A stretch of DNA of 5,823 nucleotides from Bacilli bacterium (GCA_900769965.1 CAAGIQ010000053.1:1-5823), one strand, 5' to 3'; positions 1 to 4,807 are shown, counted from the first letter of the stretch. Notes: generated by a model from the sequence alone, not told the origin. Program-made: numbers and translations.

Positions 1-15
1 GTGCTCTTCCGATCT
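1..15. other. Illumina adapter remnant (sequencing artefact)
   Basis: GTGCTCTTCCGATCT is identical to the last 15 bases of the Illumina TruSeq read-2 adapter, which ends in ...GTGTGCTCTTCCGATCT. It sits exactly at the end of the window and interrupts the reading frame of the leftmost gene, which is what an untrimmed adapter at a contig end would do. It should not be annotated as biology. Confidence 0.95.
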
Positions 16-66
16 CGAAAGAATAATGGTAGCTAAAATAACAGATGCAATTTTATTCGCTTTCAT
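16..66 (-). CDS. 5' fragment of a probable secreted protein or lipoprotein
   Basis: Only 17 codons are present, reading MKANKIASVILATIILS, before the adapter. The Lys-containing start followed by an uninterrupted hydrophobic stretch is the n-region and h-region of a Sec signal peptide; the cleavage site or lipobox is not reached. The start is well supported: a strong AAAGGAGG (74-81) lies 7 nt before the ATG. The gene follows the first fic gene on the same strand after a 57-bp gap, so read-through is possible, although a small inverted repeat lies just upstream of the ribosome binding site. Reading on through the adapter would add a false R-S-E-E-H tail. The function cannot be told from this fragment. 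Confidence 0.7.
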
Positions 67-79
67 CCCTATACCTCCT

Positions 80-96
80 TTAATACTTTGTATTAA
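80..96 (-). promoter_or_regulatory. Small inverted repeat in the leader of the signal-peptide gene
   Basis: TTAATAC (80-86) and GTATTAA (90-96) form a perfect 7-bp inverted repeat around three bases. The left arm overlaps the end of the ribosome binding site (74-81), so it could be a hairpin limiting translation or a small operator over a weak -10 (TTAATA or TAATAC, with a possible upstream TTGTTA). Its AT content makes chance occurrence plausible. Confidence 0.3.
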
Positions 97-123
97 TTCC
101 TTTTCTAAGACACATAACAAGGA

Positions 124-1170
124 TTATTTTAATCTAATATAATATGTTGATTTCCCAACACCTTCTTTTCTTATTTCACCCGAGTCACATAATTCTTTTA
201 AACTTCTTTCGATACTAGTTGATGATAATGAAGGCACAAGTTCTAATATATCTCTCTTTGTGAATTTTCCTAGTTTAGAATTAACTGCCATTCTTACCAC
301 TTCAATACTAGGTTTCTTATCTGATACTAATTCTACTCTTTCTTCGAAATCATTATACGCACTAATAATTGTACTTAATAAGTATTTAACAAAAGGAGTT
401 GCATCATCTTCGTTTTCATGCCATCCAATCTGAGAATCATATAACGCATTATAATATAAATCTTTATTCTTGGCTATTTTATCTTCAAGTGATATATATT
501 TTCCTACATAATATCCAGAACGATATAAAAGCAATGTCGTTAATAATCTAGACATTCTTCCATTACCATCAATAAATGGATGAATACATAAAAAATCATG
601 AATAAATAATGGAATTAAAATAAGTGGATCTACAACTCCTTCACCAAGAGCTCTATTAAATTCATCACATAATTCTTGCATAGCAATTGGTGTCTCAAAT
701 GGTGATAATGGTGTAAATAAAGTATATGATTCACCATTTTCATTAGTGCCACTAATATAATTTTGGATATTCTTATATTTTCCTCCATATGAAGTGGAAG
801 TATGAGACAATAAAACTTTGTGTAATTGAAGAATAAAATTAGGAGTAATATTTATTGCATCAAAATTCTCATTTACAATATTTAGTGCATCTCTATATCC
901 TGCAATTTCTTCTTCAGCTCTATTTCTCGGAGCTGTTTTTTCATTAACAAGCTGTTTTAATCTTGCATTAGTTGTTCTAATGCCTTCAATTTCATTAGAT
1001 GATTCAGTACTTTGTATTTTTGCAATAATAACTAATTTCTCTAATTCTTGAGGCTTTTGTTTTAAAAACAATTGTTGTTTACCTTTTTCTTCATGAATTT
1101 GAGTTAAATAATTAATTATCTTAATATCCCAAGTTCTATTTTTTAAATTCGAATAGTTAAATTTCTTCAT
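124..1170 (-). CDS. fic: Fic family protein, class II, with C-terminal winged helix
   Basis: Fic enzymes transfer AMP from ATP (AMPylation), or related phosphate-linked groups, to hydroxyl side chains of target proteins. The signature HPFIDGNGRMSR at residues 197-208 matches HxFx(D/E)GNGRxxR in full, with catalytic His197, Asp201, the anion-hole G-N-G and both Arg residues, so activity is expected. SSNEIEG at 57-63 contains the S-x-x-x-E-G inhibitory helix (Ser58, Glu62), placing it in class II, where the inhibitory helix is N-terminal in the same chain. TPLSPFETP around 153-161 is the usual flap region over the target site. Residues 286-345 (TKRDILELVPSLSSTSIERSLKELCDSG and the following wing) look like a winged helix DNA-binding domain, common in stand-alone Fic proteins of this length. 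An AAGGA (1181-1185) lies 10 nt before the ATG. The target is unknown; a stress, toxin-like or phage-response role is possible but not shown here. The stop is TAA. Confidence 0.93.
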   Translation of the reverse strand: MKKFNYSNLKNRTWDIKIINYLTQIHEEKGKQQLFLKQKPQELEKLVIIAKIQSTESSNEIEGIRTTNARLKQLVNEKTAPRNRAEEEIAGYRDALNIVNENFDAINITPNFILQLHKVLLSHTSTSYGGKYKNIQNYISGTNENGESYTLFTPLSPFETPIAMQELCDEFNRALGEGVVDPLILIPLFIHDFLCIHPFIDGNGRMSRLLTTLLLYRSGYYVGKYISLEDKIAKNKDLYYNALYDSQIGWHENEDDATPFVKYLLSTIISAYNDFEERVELVSDKKPSIEVVRMAVNSKLGKFTKRDILELVPSLSSTSIERSLKELCDSGEIRKEGVGKSTYYIRLK

Positions 1171-1200
1171 TTTCTCACCATCCTTATCATTTACGCACCA

Positions 1201-1230
1201 ATTATATCAATTTTGGGGAGAAAAAAGCAA
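1201..1230 (-). promoter_or_regulatory. Promoter of the first fic gene
   Basis: Reading the minus strand, TTGCTT (1225-1230) and a perfect TATAAT (1201-1206) are separated by 18 bp, placing the transcription start about 25 nt before the ATG. A CCAA...TTGG pair brackets the -10 region, a possible site for autoregulation by the winged helix of the encoded protein; that is inference only. Confidence 0.65.
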
Positions 1231-1257
1231 TTTTTTGAAAATATTTGTCGTAAATAA

Positions 1258-1362
1258 AAATCTTTTTTATCATATTTGTCTCTTTGCGAAATTAACGGCA
1301 GTTATGTCCTAACTTTCGCAGATGAATTAAAAAGCTATGAAAGGTTATATGAGCTATTATGA
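1258..1362 (+). pseudogene. Possible C-terminal remnant of a lost gene
   Basis: A frame open from 1258 to a TGA at 1360-1362 reads, in its last part, YVLTFADELKSYERLYELL, a composition (charged, helical, Leu/Tyr/Glu rich) unlike random AT-rich spacer. It has no good start codon and no ribosome binding site, so if it is coding it is the tail of a gene whose front is gone. It is short enough to be chance, and I do not recognise the family. Confidence 0.22.
1285..1320. repeat. Nested inverted repeat
   Basis: TGCGAAA (1285-1291) pairs with TTTCGCA (1314-1320). Inside, AGTTA (1300-1304) could pair instead with TAACT (1310-1314), so the two stems share one base. The GC pairs make it stand out in AT-rich DNA. 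It could be a structured remnant or a recombination or regulator site, or it could reflect constraints on a former coding sequence. Confidence 0.3.
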
Positions 1363-1482
1363 TTACCTTTTTTTACTATATACAAACTTGGGAATAAATA
1401 ACTTCTGAGCGAATATTTCACTGCTTTAAGAAGAAATATCTTCAATTTTTAGAAAAGACACAAATAACGATAAAAATCGTGA

Positions 1483-1568
1483 GTTCGAACCTAGACTGAC
1501 GAAGAAAAATGCAAAAATAGGCTTCAAATCAAAAAAGGCTTGAAGCCATAATTTCTTTTGATATCAAA
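1483..1568. repeat. Direct repeat copy A, left flank of second fic cassette
   Basis: This stretch matches 2779-2867 in the same orientation. The first 39 bases (1483-1521 against 2779-2817) differ at a single position (G1498 against T2794). AAAAAAGGCTTGAA (1531-1544) recurs at 2831-2844, and both copies end in TATCAAA. Similarity fades upstream, where TAGAAAAGACA/TATAAAAGACA are still recognisable. The copy starts with GTTCGAACC, the sequence of a tRNA T-loop with its first stem bases, but no tRNA body is attached. Confidence 0.85.
1513..1547 (-). terminator. Terminator after the second fic gene
   Basis: GGCTTCAA (1520-1527) and TTGAAGCC (1540-1547) form an 8-bp stem with a 12-nt loop. On the minus strand it is followed by TATTTTTGC. 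An alternative smaller hairpin, GGCT-TCA-AGCC followed by six T, is nested in it. The position, about 85 bp after the stop of the second fic gene, fits Rho-independent termination of that transcript. T-rich sequence on the other side could make it bidirectional. Confidence 0.6.
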
Positions 1569-1579
1569 ATTAATCTAGC

Positions 1580-1610
1580 TTGATGCTTTATGGGGTGCTT
1601 TTGTTATAAA
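1580..1610 (+). promoter_or_regulatory. Inverted promoter-like motif at 3' side of second fic gene
   Basis: TTGATG (1580-1585) and TATAAA (1605-1610) are 19 bp apart on the plus strand. The spacer carries TTTATGGGGTGCTTTTG, close to TTTTGGGGTGCATTTTG in the second fic promoter on the minus strand, and a further ACACCC downstream parallels the ACCCC of that leader. It points into the 3' end of the fic gene, so it may be a second binding site for the same regulator, an antisense promoter, or the decayed promoter of a lost neighbour. Confidence 0.35.
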
Positions 1611-1631
1611 ATAATAGTCATTTACACCCTA

Positions 1632-2570
1632 TCAAAAATTTTTCCAACAATATTTTTTCATAAATTCTAATATTTCGCCATCATCTCTATCTTCATAATA
1701 GGCAACCAACATTTTTTTAAATTCTGAAACTTTATTTTCTGGAATCACTAACAATCCTTCACCATTTGAAATTAAAAAATGATTTGCAAATATTACCGAA
1801 GCCCTTTTGTTTCCGTCATTAAAAATTTGTGTTTTCATACAATACAAACACAGTTCAATGGCTATATCAACTGGCTCTTCATTTTTATTCAATATTTCTT
1901 CTATTTTTTCTTTAACAACAAATTCTATAGGCATAGGTGGAATATAACTTGTTCCTCCAATTGTTACTGGAACACATCTAATTCTACCGCCATAAGTATA
2001 GAATCCTTCATTCACAAGTCCAGCAATATAACACAATAACGAATAACTTGATTTGGATGCAACGACATCTTTATCCATAATAAATTCCCAAGCATGCTTT
2101 AAATTTAATATTTTTTGAACATCAGTTGCTGTCATTCCAGTAACCTTTCCATTTTCAATAATTATTTCTGTATCTGGAAATGTAGTGGCTATGCCTTCAA
2201 GAATTGCTTGATCATAAATATTTGATTTCATATTAGCTCTAGCAAAATCGATATTTAATAATACTCTAGAAGATAATTCTTGACCACTATAGCCTAATTT
2301 TGCTAGTTCATTATTTATCTTCCTTATTTGCTTTTTATATTCTTTGGCATCTTTTAATAATTTAGATATAGAAGCAAACAATTCGTCAGAATACGAATCA
2401 ACATATGTTGATGTATTACGTCCTAGAACACGCTTTCTAATATAAATATATTTTTGACCATTTCTATCTTTTATTTCAATTGAACCATCATAAGGAATCA
2501 AATTTAATCTTGCAGTAATTTCTGCTCTTTGTTCTAACAACGTTTGAATTTGCAAATATTGACTATCCAT
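1632..2570 (-). CDS. Fic/Doc-family protein with Gln in place of catalytic His
   Basis: The 312-aa protein has an N-terminal segment with a YIYIRKRVLGR basic patch (41-51), then a coiled-coil-like helix LLKDAKEYKKQIRKINNELAKLG (71-93). The Fic core includes AILEGI (122-127), PVTIGGTSYIPPMP (201-214, the typical flap) and the signature QIFNDGNKRAS at 248-258. The motif keeps Phe250, Asp252, Gly253, Asn254 and Arg256 but has Gln248 where His is expected, so classical AMP transfer is doubtful unless this subfamily uses another base. QAILEG at 121-126 may be a degenerate inhibitory helix, with Gln in place of Ser/Thr but the Glu-Gly kept. The start at 2570 is chosen over an upstream ATG at 2660 because AAAGGAG lies 8 nt before it and the promoter lies inside the longer frame. 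Ile codons in the stretch checked are ATT/ATA. It stands alone between direct repeats. The stop is TGA, followed directly by TAG. Toxin, defence or regulator roles are all open. Confidence 0.85.
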   Translation of the reverse strand: MDSQYLQIQTLLEQRAEITARLNLIPYDGSIEIKDRNGQKYIYIRKRVLGRNTSTYVDSYSDELFASISKLLKDAKEYKKQIRKINNELAKLGYSGQELSSRVLLNIDFARANMKSNIYDQAILEGIATTFPDTEIIIENGKVTGMTATDVQKILNLKHAWEFIMDKDVVASKSSYSLLCYIAGLVNEGFYTYGGRIRCVPVTIGGTSYIPPMPIEFVVKEKIEEILNKNEEPVDIAIELCLYCMKTQIFNDGNKRASVIFANHFLISNGEGLLVIPENKVSEFKKMLVAYYEDRDDGEILEFMKKYCWKNF

Positions 2571-2582
2571 AGCAGCATCTCC

Positions 2583-2633
2583 TTTGGGGTATTTTTCTGC
2601 ATTAATTATATCAAAATGCACCCCAAAAGTAAA
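2583..2633 (-). promoter_or_regulatory. Promoter and operator of the second fic gene
   Basis: On the minus strand TTTACT (2628-2633) and TATAAT (2605-2610) are 17 bp apart. A perfect 8-bp inverted repeat, TTTGGGGT (2583-2590) and ACCCCAAA (2620-2627), surrounds the -10 box symmetrically, and a second pair, TGCATT (2598-2603) and AATGCA (2615-2620), is nested inside. The outer right arm lies in the -35/-10 spacer and the left arm overlaps the ribosome binding site AAAGGAG (2579-2585). Only one arm would be transcribed, so this is better read as a DNA-level operator for a dimeric repressor than as an RNA hairpin. Confidence 0.65.
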
Positions 2634-2636
2634 TAT

Positions 2637-2670
2637 AACTGACCTATATTTTGAATTCAAACTGACCTAT
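2637..2670. repeat. Two direct repeats upstream of the second fic promoter
   Basis: AACTGACCTAT occurs at 2637-2647 and again at 2660-2670, 23 bp apart start to start, with T-rich continuations that extend the match to 15 of 16. A perfect palindrome TTGAATTCAA (2651-2660) sits between them. The first copy ends just beyond the -35 box, and the spacing of about two helical turns places both on one face of the DNA, as expected of an activator or cooperative repressor site. Confidence 0.65.
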
Positions 2671-2778
2671 TTTTTATGCTTAATGAATATTTATCCAAAG
2701 TTTTTCTTTCGTTTTCCAACCTCATCAAACATTTTCTTGCCTCTTTTATAAAAGACAAAAAAAGGTTAAGATTCATCG
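2671..2778. other. Spacer between fic regulatory region and repeat copy B
   Basis: I see no gene here. On the minus strand a frame through this region reads LMRLENERKTLDKYSLSIKNRSV before a TGA, and another frame gives a 13-codon ATG peptide behind AGAGG. Neither has enough support to call. Confidence 0.4.
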
Positions 2779-2867
2779 GTTCGAACCTAGACTTACGAAG
2801 AAAAATGCAAAAATAGGTTTTTAAACAACGAAAAAAGGCTTGAACCATTATTTTTCTTGGTATCAAA
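2779..2867. repeat. Direct repeat copy B, between second fic cassette and tRNA-His
   Basis: This is the partner of 1483-1568 in the same orientation, with 38 of 39 bases identical in the core (2779-2817) and patchier identity beyond. It ends 17 bp from the 3' end of tRNA-His. Since tRNA genes normally carry their own terminator here, this copy may be the ancestral one and copy A the duplicate produced when the cassette arrived. The two copies have diverged in the hairpin half (GGCTTCAA against GGTTTTTAA), so the duplication is not fresh. Confidence 0.85.
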
Positions 2868-2872
2868 CCTAT
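2805..2872 (-). terminator. Possible terminator downstream of tRNA-His
   Basis: ATAGGTTT (2813-2820) and AAACCTAT (2865-2872) form an 8-bp inverted repeat with a long 44-nt loop, followed on the minus strand by TTTTGCATTTTT. The long loop makes it a weak example. A smaller GGTTCAAGCC followed by six T within the loop is an alternative. Confidence 0.35.
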
Positions 2873-2883
2873 GAATTCAATAT

Positions 2884-2960
2884 TGGGGCGGTCGAAGGGA
2901 ATCGAACCCTCGAATGACCGGTTCACAGCCGGTTGTGTTAACCGCTTCACCACGACCGCC
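2884..2960 (-). tRNA. tRNA-His (anticodon GTG)
   Basis: The transcript begins GGCGGTCGTGG and ends CGACCGCCCCA. The anticodon stem ACCGG/CCGGT encloses loop CTGTGAA with anticodon GTG, and the T-arm is GAGGG-TTCGATT-CCCTT. The 5' base is the extra G at position -1 that marks tRNA-His and pairs with C73, giving an eight-pair acceptor stem, and CCA is encoded. The 77-nt span therefore runs from G-1 to A76. Confidence 0.96.
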
Positions 2961-2972
2961 ATCGCACGTTTA

Positions 2973-3002
2973 ATTATAAATGGTACAGCATTGAAAAGTA
3001 AA
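2973..3002 (-). promoter_or_regulatory. Promoter of tRNA-His
   Basis: On the minus strand TTTACT (2997-3002) and TATAAT (2973-2978) are 18 bp apart, with the -10 box 12 bp before the tRNA. The perfect -10 and short leader fit a tRNA promoter. It is divergent from the promoter of the CarD gene at 3054-3083. Confidence 0.6.
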
Positions 3003-3053
3003 GAGAAATTTTACGCCTACAGGAATTGAGTTTTTTCGTTAGGCAAATCTAAC

Positions 3054-3083
3054 TTACAAAATGTCGCAAAAATGTGTTATTAT
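3054..3083 (+). promoter_or_regulatory. Promoter of the CarD/isomerase/glycosylase operon
   Basis: TTACAA (3054-3059) and TATTAT (3078-3083) are 18 bp apart, and a TGT directly before the -10 makes it an extended -10 element. The start of transcription would lie about 15-20 nt before the CarD start codon. Just upstream, GCCTA (3015-3019) and TAGGC (3040-3044) form a small inverted repeat of doubtful meaning. Confidence 0.6.
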
Positions 3084-3107
3084 ATATGTGTTGATAGGAG
3101 ATAATTG

Positions 3108-3611
3108 ATGTACAAAGTAGGGGACAAAGTCATTTATAAAAAGTCTGGCGTCTGTGTCGTAGATTCGATACAAGATAAGGATTTTGGAAATGGAAATGTA
3201 ACTTATTATTATCTTCTTCCATATTATAATAAAAACGCTACAAAAATCATGATTCCAGTTGATAGAGGTGATCTTCTTAGAGATGTAATTTCTAAAGAAG
3301 AGGCTTTAAAAATAATTGATTATATTCCTAAAGCTGAAGATTGCTGGATTCAAGATAGCAAAACTAGAAGAGAAAAGTTTTCTAATGTAATGCAAAGTGG
3401 GGATATCAAAGAATTGTGTTCGTTGATCAACACTTTAAATAACAAAAGAAAAGAGTTTTCTAAAAATAAGAAGATGTTATCGATGATGGATAAAGAAGCT
3501 TATCAACACGCTGAAAAATTGGTTTTTGAAGAGATTGCTACGTCTTTAAATATGTCTTTAGAAGATACTAGAGATTTTGTTAATAATAGAATTAATGCAA
3601 AGGAGAAATAA
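3108..3611 (+). CDS. CarD family transcriptional regulator
   Basis: CarD/CdnL proteins bind the RNA polymerase beta subunit and, in well-studied members, stabilise the open promoter complex. Residues 1-60 are the Tudor-like RNAP-interaction domain shared with the TRCF repair factor: YKVGDKVIYKKSGVCVVDSI is the classic opening, followed by YYYLLPYYNKNATKIMIPVD. Residues from about 68 on are the helical half, including ISKEEALKIIDYIP and a C-terminal helix with LSMMDKEAYQHAEKLVFEEIATSL, which matches the family's conserved end. Length (167 aa) is normal. ATG 3108 is preferred because AGGAG (3096-3100) is 7 nt away; an in-frame TTG one codon earlier is only 4 nt away. It is the first gene of an operon, with an isomerase 4 nt downstream. 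No CarD partner sigma factor is in view. Confidence 0.92.
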   Translation: MYKVGDKVIYKKSGVCVVDSIQDKDFGNGNVTYYYLLPYYNKNATKIMIPVDRGDLLRDVISKEEALKIIDYIPKAEDCWIQDSKTRREKFSNVMQSGDIKELCSLINTLNNKRKEFSKNKKMLSMMDKEAYQHAEKLVFEEIATSLNMSLEDTRDFVNNRINAKEK

Positions 3612-3615
3612 AATT

Positions 3616-4251
3616 ATGAGAATCGCTTTAATTAATGAAAACAGTCAAGCTAACAAGAATGAAATTATCTTTCGTGAACTAGATAATGTCGCTACTCCTC
3701 TTGGTCACAAAGTTATTAATATCGGTATGTTTAACGCCGAAGATAAAACCTTAACTTATGTTCAAAACGGTATCTTAGCTGCGATATTAATTAACTCTAA
3801 AGCTTGTGATTTTGTAGTCACAGGATGTGGAACTGGAGAAGGAGCTATGTTAGCTTTAAACTCTTTCCCAAAAGTTATCTGCGGCTATGTAGCTGAACCA
3901 TCTGACGCCCTTCTTTTTAGAGAAGTTAACGATGGTAACGCTATTGCTATGCCTTTTGCTAAAGGCTTTGGTTGGGGAGCTGAACTTAACTTACGCTACT
4001 GCTTTGAAAAATTGCTTTCTACTAAAGGTGGTCAAGGCTATCCAAAAGAAAGAGTTATTCCAGAACAGAGAAATAAGAAGATTTTAGATAAAGTCAAAGA
4101 ATCTAGCTATAGGAACTTAGTCGATATCTTAAAAGATATCGATCAAGACCTTCTTTTAGAAGCTATTGACAGACCTTCATTTATCGAAACTATCAAAGAA
4201 TATGCTGAGGAAGGCGAATTAAAAGACTACGTCCTTTCCTTAGTAAAATAA
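3616..4251 (+). CDS. RpiB/LacA/LacB-family sugar isomerase, DhuI-like
   Basis: The family interconverts aldose and ketose sugars or sugar phosphates (ribose 5-phosphate, galactose 6-phosphate, or unsaturated uronates). The 211-aa protein opens MRIALINENSQANKN and carries GCGTGEG at residues 70-76, with Cys71 as the expected catalytic base, then NSFPKVICGYV (82-92) and NDGNAIAMPFAKGFGWGAELNL (105-126). This longer type, with a C-terminal extension of about 60 residues, resembles DhuI, the isomerase of unsaturated glucuronate from glycosaminoglycans, more than the 150-aa RpiB. No lyase, reductase or KDG gene is in view, so the substrate remains open. The start is ATG 3616, with AGGAG (3601-3605) inside the end of the CarD gene, 10 nt away. 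An upstream in-frame ATG at 3577 lacks such a site and would overlap CarD. Codon use is rich in ATC, GTC and TTC. Confidence 0.85.
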   Translation: MRIALINENSQANKNEIIFRELDNVATPLGHKVINIGMFNAEDKTLTYVQNGILAAILINSKACDFVVTGCGTGEGAMLALNSFPKVICGYVAEPSDALLFREVNDGNAIAMPFAKGFGWGAELNLRYCFEKLLSTKGGQGYPKERVIPEQRNKKILDKVKESSYRNLVDILKDIDQDLLLEAIDRPSFIETIKEYAEEGELKDYVLSLVK

Positions 4252-4252
4252 G

Positions 4253-4738
4253 ATGATTATTCATCCTTTTAAACCTGTAATCTTTAAAGAATCGAGAGTC
4301 CTTATTCTCGGTTCTTTTCCTTCGGTCAAATCTAGAGAAGTAGACTTCTATTACGGAAGCAAAAACAATAGATTTTTTAAAATATTAGAAGTTATTTTTG
4401 ATGAGAAAATAGGCGAATCAAAAGAAGCAAAAATCGACTTCCTTAAAAGACATAAAATCGCTTTATTCGATGTGGTGAAATCTTGTGAAATAGTTGGATC
4501 TTCTGACTCATCGCTAAGCGTTAAGGAAGTTAACGATATAAGTAAATTAATTGAGAATACTGATGTCGAGAAGATCTTACTTAATGGAAAGAAAGCTTTT
4601 GAAATATTTCAAAAGTATATAAAAATCGACAAGGTTAAGTACTTTTATATTCCGTCTAGCTCGCCAGCAAATGCTTCTTTTAGCCTTGATAGGTTAGTTT
4701 TTGAGTATCGAAAACATTTAGAATACTTGAAAGTCTAA
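4253..4738 (+). CDS. DNA-deoxyinosine (hypoxanthine) glycosylase, UDG family 6
   Basis: These enzymes remove hypoxanthine, the deamination product of adenine, from DNA to start base excision repair. The 161-aa protein has RVLILGSFPSVKS (15-27), YYGSKNNRFF (33-42, where family members usually read YYGHPRNxFW and the conserved Asn is Asn39), LFDVVKSCEIVGSSDSSL (71-88), LLNGKKAF (109-116) and IPSSSPANAS (133-142), the LPSTSPAN-type motif. These motifs in this order identify the HDG branch, not Ung or MUG. Length is usual. It begins 1 nt after the isomerase stop without a clear ribosome binding site of its own, so it is probably translated by coupling. SKN for HPR and Phe for Trp in the second motif are small departures from the common pattern. 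It ends just before a palindrome. Confidence 0.87.
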   Translation: MIIHPFKPVIFKESRVLILGSFPSVKSREVDFYYGSKNNRFFKILEVIFDEKIGESKEAKIDFLKRHKIALFDVVKSCEIVGSSDSSLSVKEVNDISKLIENTDVEKILLNGKKAFEIFQKYIKIDKVKYFYIPSSSPANASFSLDRLVFEYRKHLEYLKV

Positions 4739-4739
4739 C

Positions 4740-4761
4740 AATTACTATTTAAATAGTAATT
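4740..4761. promoter_or_regulatory. Perfect 22-bp palindrome between glycosylase and membrane-protein genes
   Basis: AATTACTATTT (4740-4750) is followed directly by its reverse complement AAATAGTAATT (4751-4761). It begins 2 nt after the glycosylase stop and covers the -35 position of the next promoter. With no loop, no GC-rich stem and no T-run it is a poor terminator and a better operator for a dimeric repressor, though it could also pause transcription of the operon upstream. Confidence 0.5.
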
Positions 4762-4775
4762 ATTAGTGTTATAAT
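4748..4775 (+). promoter_or_regulatory. Promoter of the DUF3137-like gene
   Basis: TATAAT (4770-4775) is preceded by TGT, making an extended -10 that tolerates a poor -35; TTTAAA (4748-4753) at 16 bp is the best -35 candidate and lies in the middle of the palindrome. The leader to the ATG at 4808 is about 25 nt and contains GGAGG (4794-4798) 9 nt before the start. Confidence 0.6.
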
Positions 4776-4807
4776 TAGTCGTATACCAACTGTGGAGGAT
4801 ATTTATA

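Larger units (their letters stand above)
1231..1631. other. Gene-poor stretch between the two fic genes
   Basis: No complete gene is visible. In order it holds an inverted repeat at 1285-1320, a short open frame on the plus strand ending at 1362, a small hairpin GAAGA-AATA-TCTTC with a following T-run (1430-1450), repeat copy A (1483-1568) with a terminator, a 14-bp palindrome TTTTGATATCAAAA (1556-1569), and a promoter-like motif at 1580-1610. This mixture of remnants and repeats looks like an insertion scar rather than ordinary spacer. Confidence 0.6.

Noticed and set aside
1481..1510. A complete tRNA suggested by GTTCGAACC in repeat copies A and B
   Set aside because: The bases on either side do not form a 5-bp T-stem in either orientation, and no acceptor, D or anticodon arm is present. 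At most it is a remnant or an attachment core.
1632..1634. Alternative genetic code reading TGA as Trp
   Set aside because: Trp codons checked are TGG, and this TGA stop is followed at once by TAG, so the sequence gives no sign of recoding.
1779..2039. 86-codon plus-strand frame
   Set aside because: It lies wholly antisense to the second fic gene, inside its active-site region, and has the Phe/Asn/Tyr-rich composition of an antisense shadow.
2571..2660. 30-codon N-terminal extension of the second fic gene from an upstream ATG
   Set aside because: The extension would run through the promoter and operator, and the strong ribosome binding site is placed for the ATG at 2570.
1483..2867. CRISPR array based on the repeated segments
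   Set aside because: There are only two copies, over 1.2 kb apart, with a gene between and no regular spacers.
2657..2962. 101-codon frame on the minus strand
   Set aside because: Its first third is a translation of tRNA-His, and the rest crosses repeat copy B and spacer. It is a shadow.
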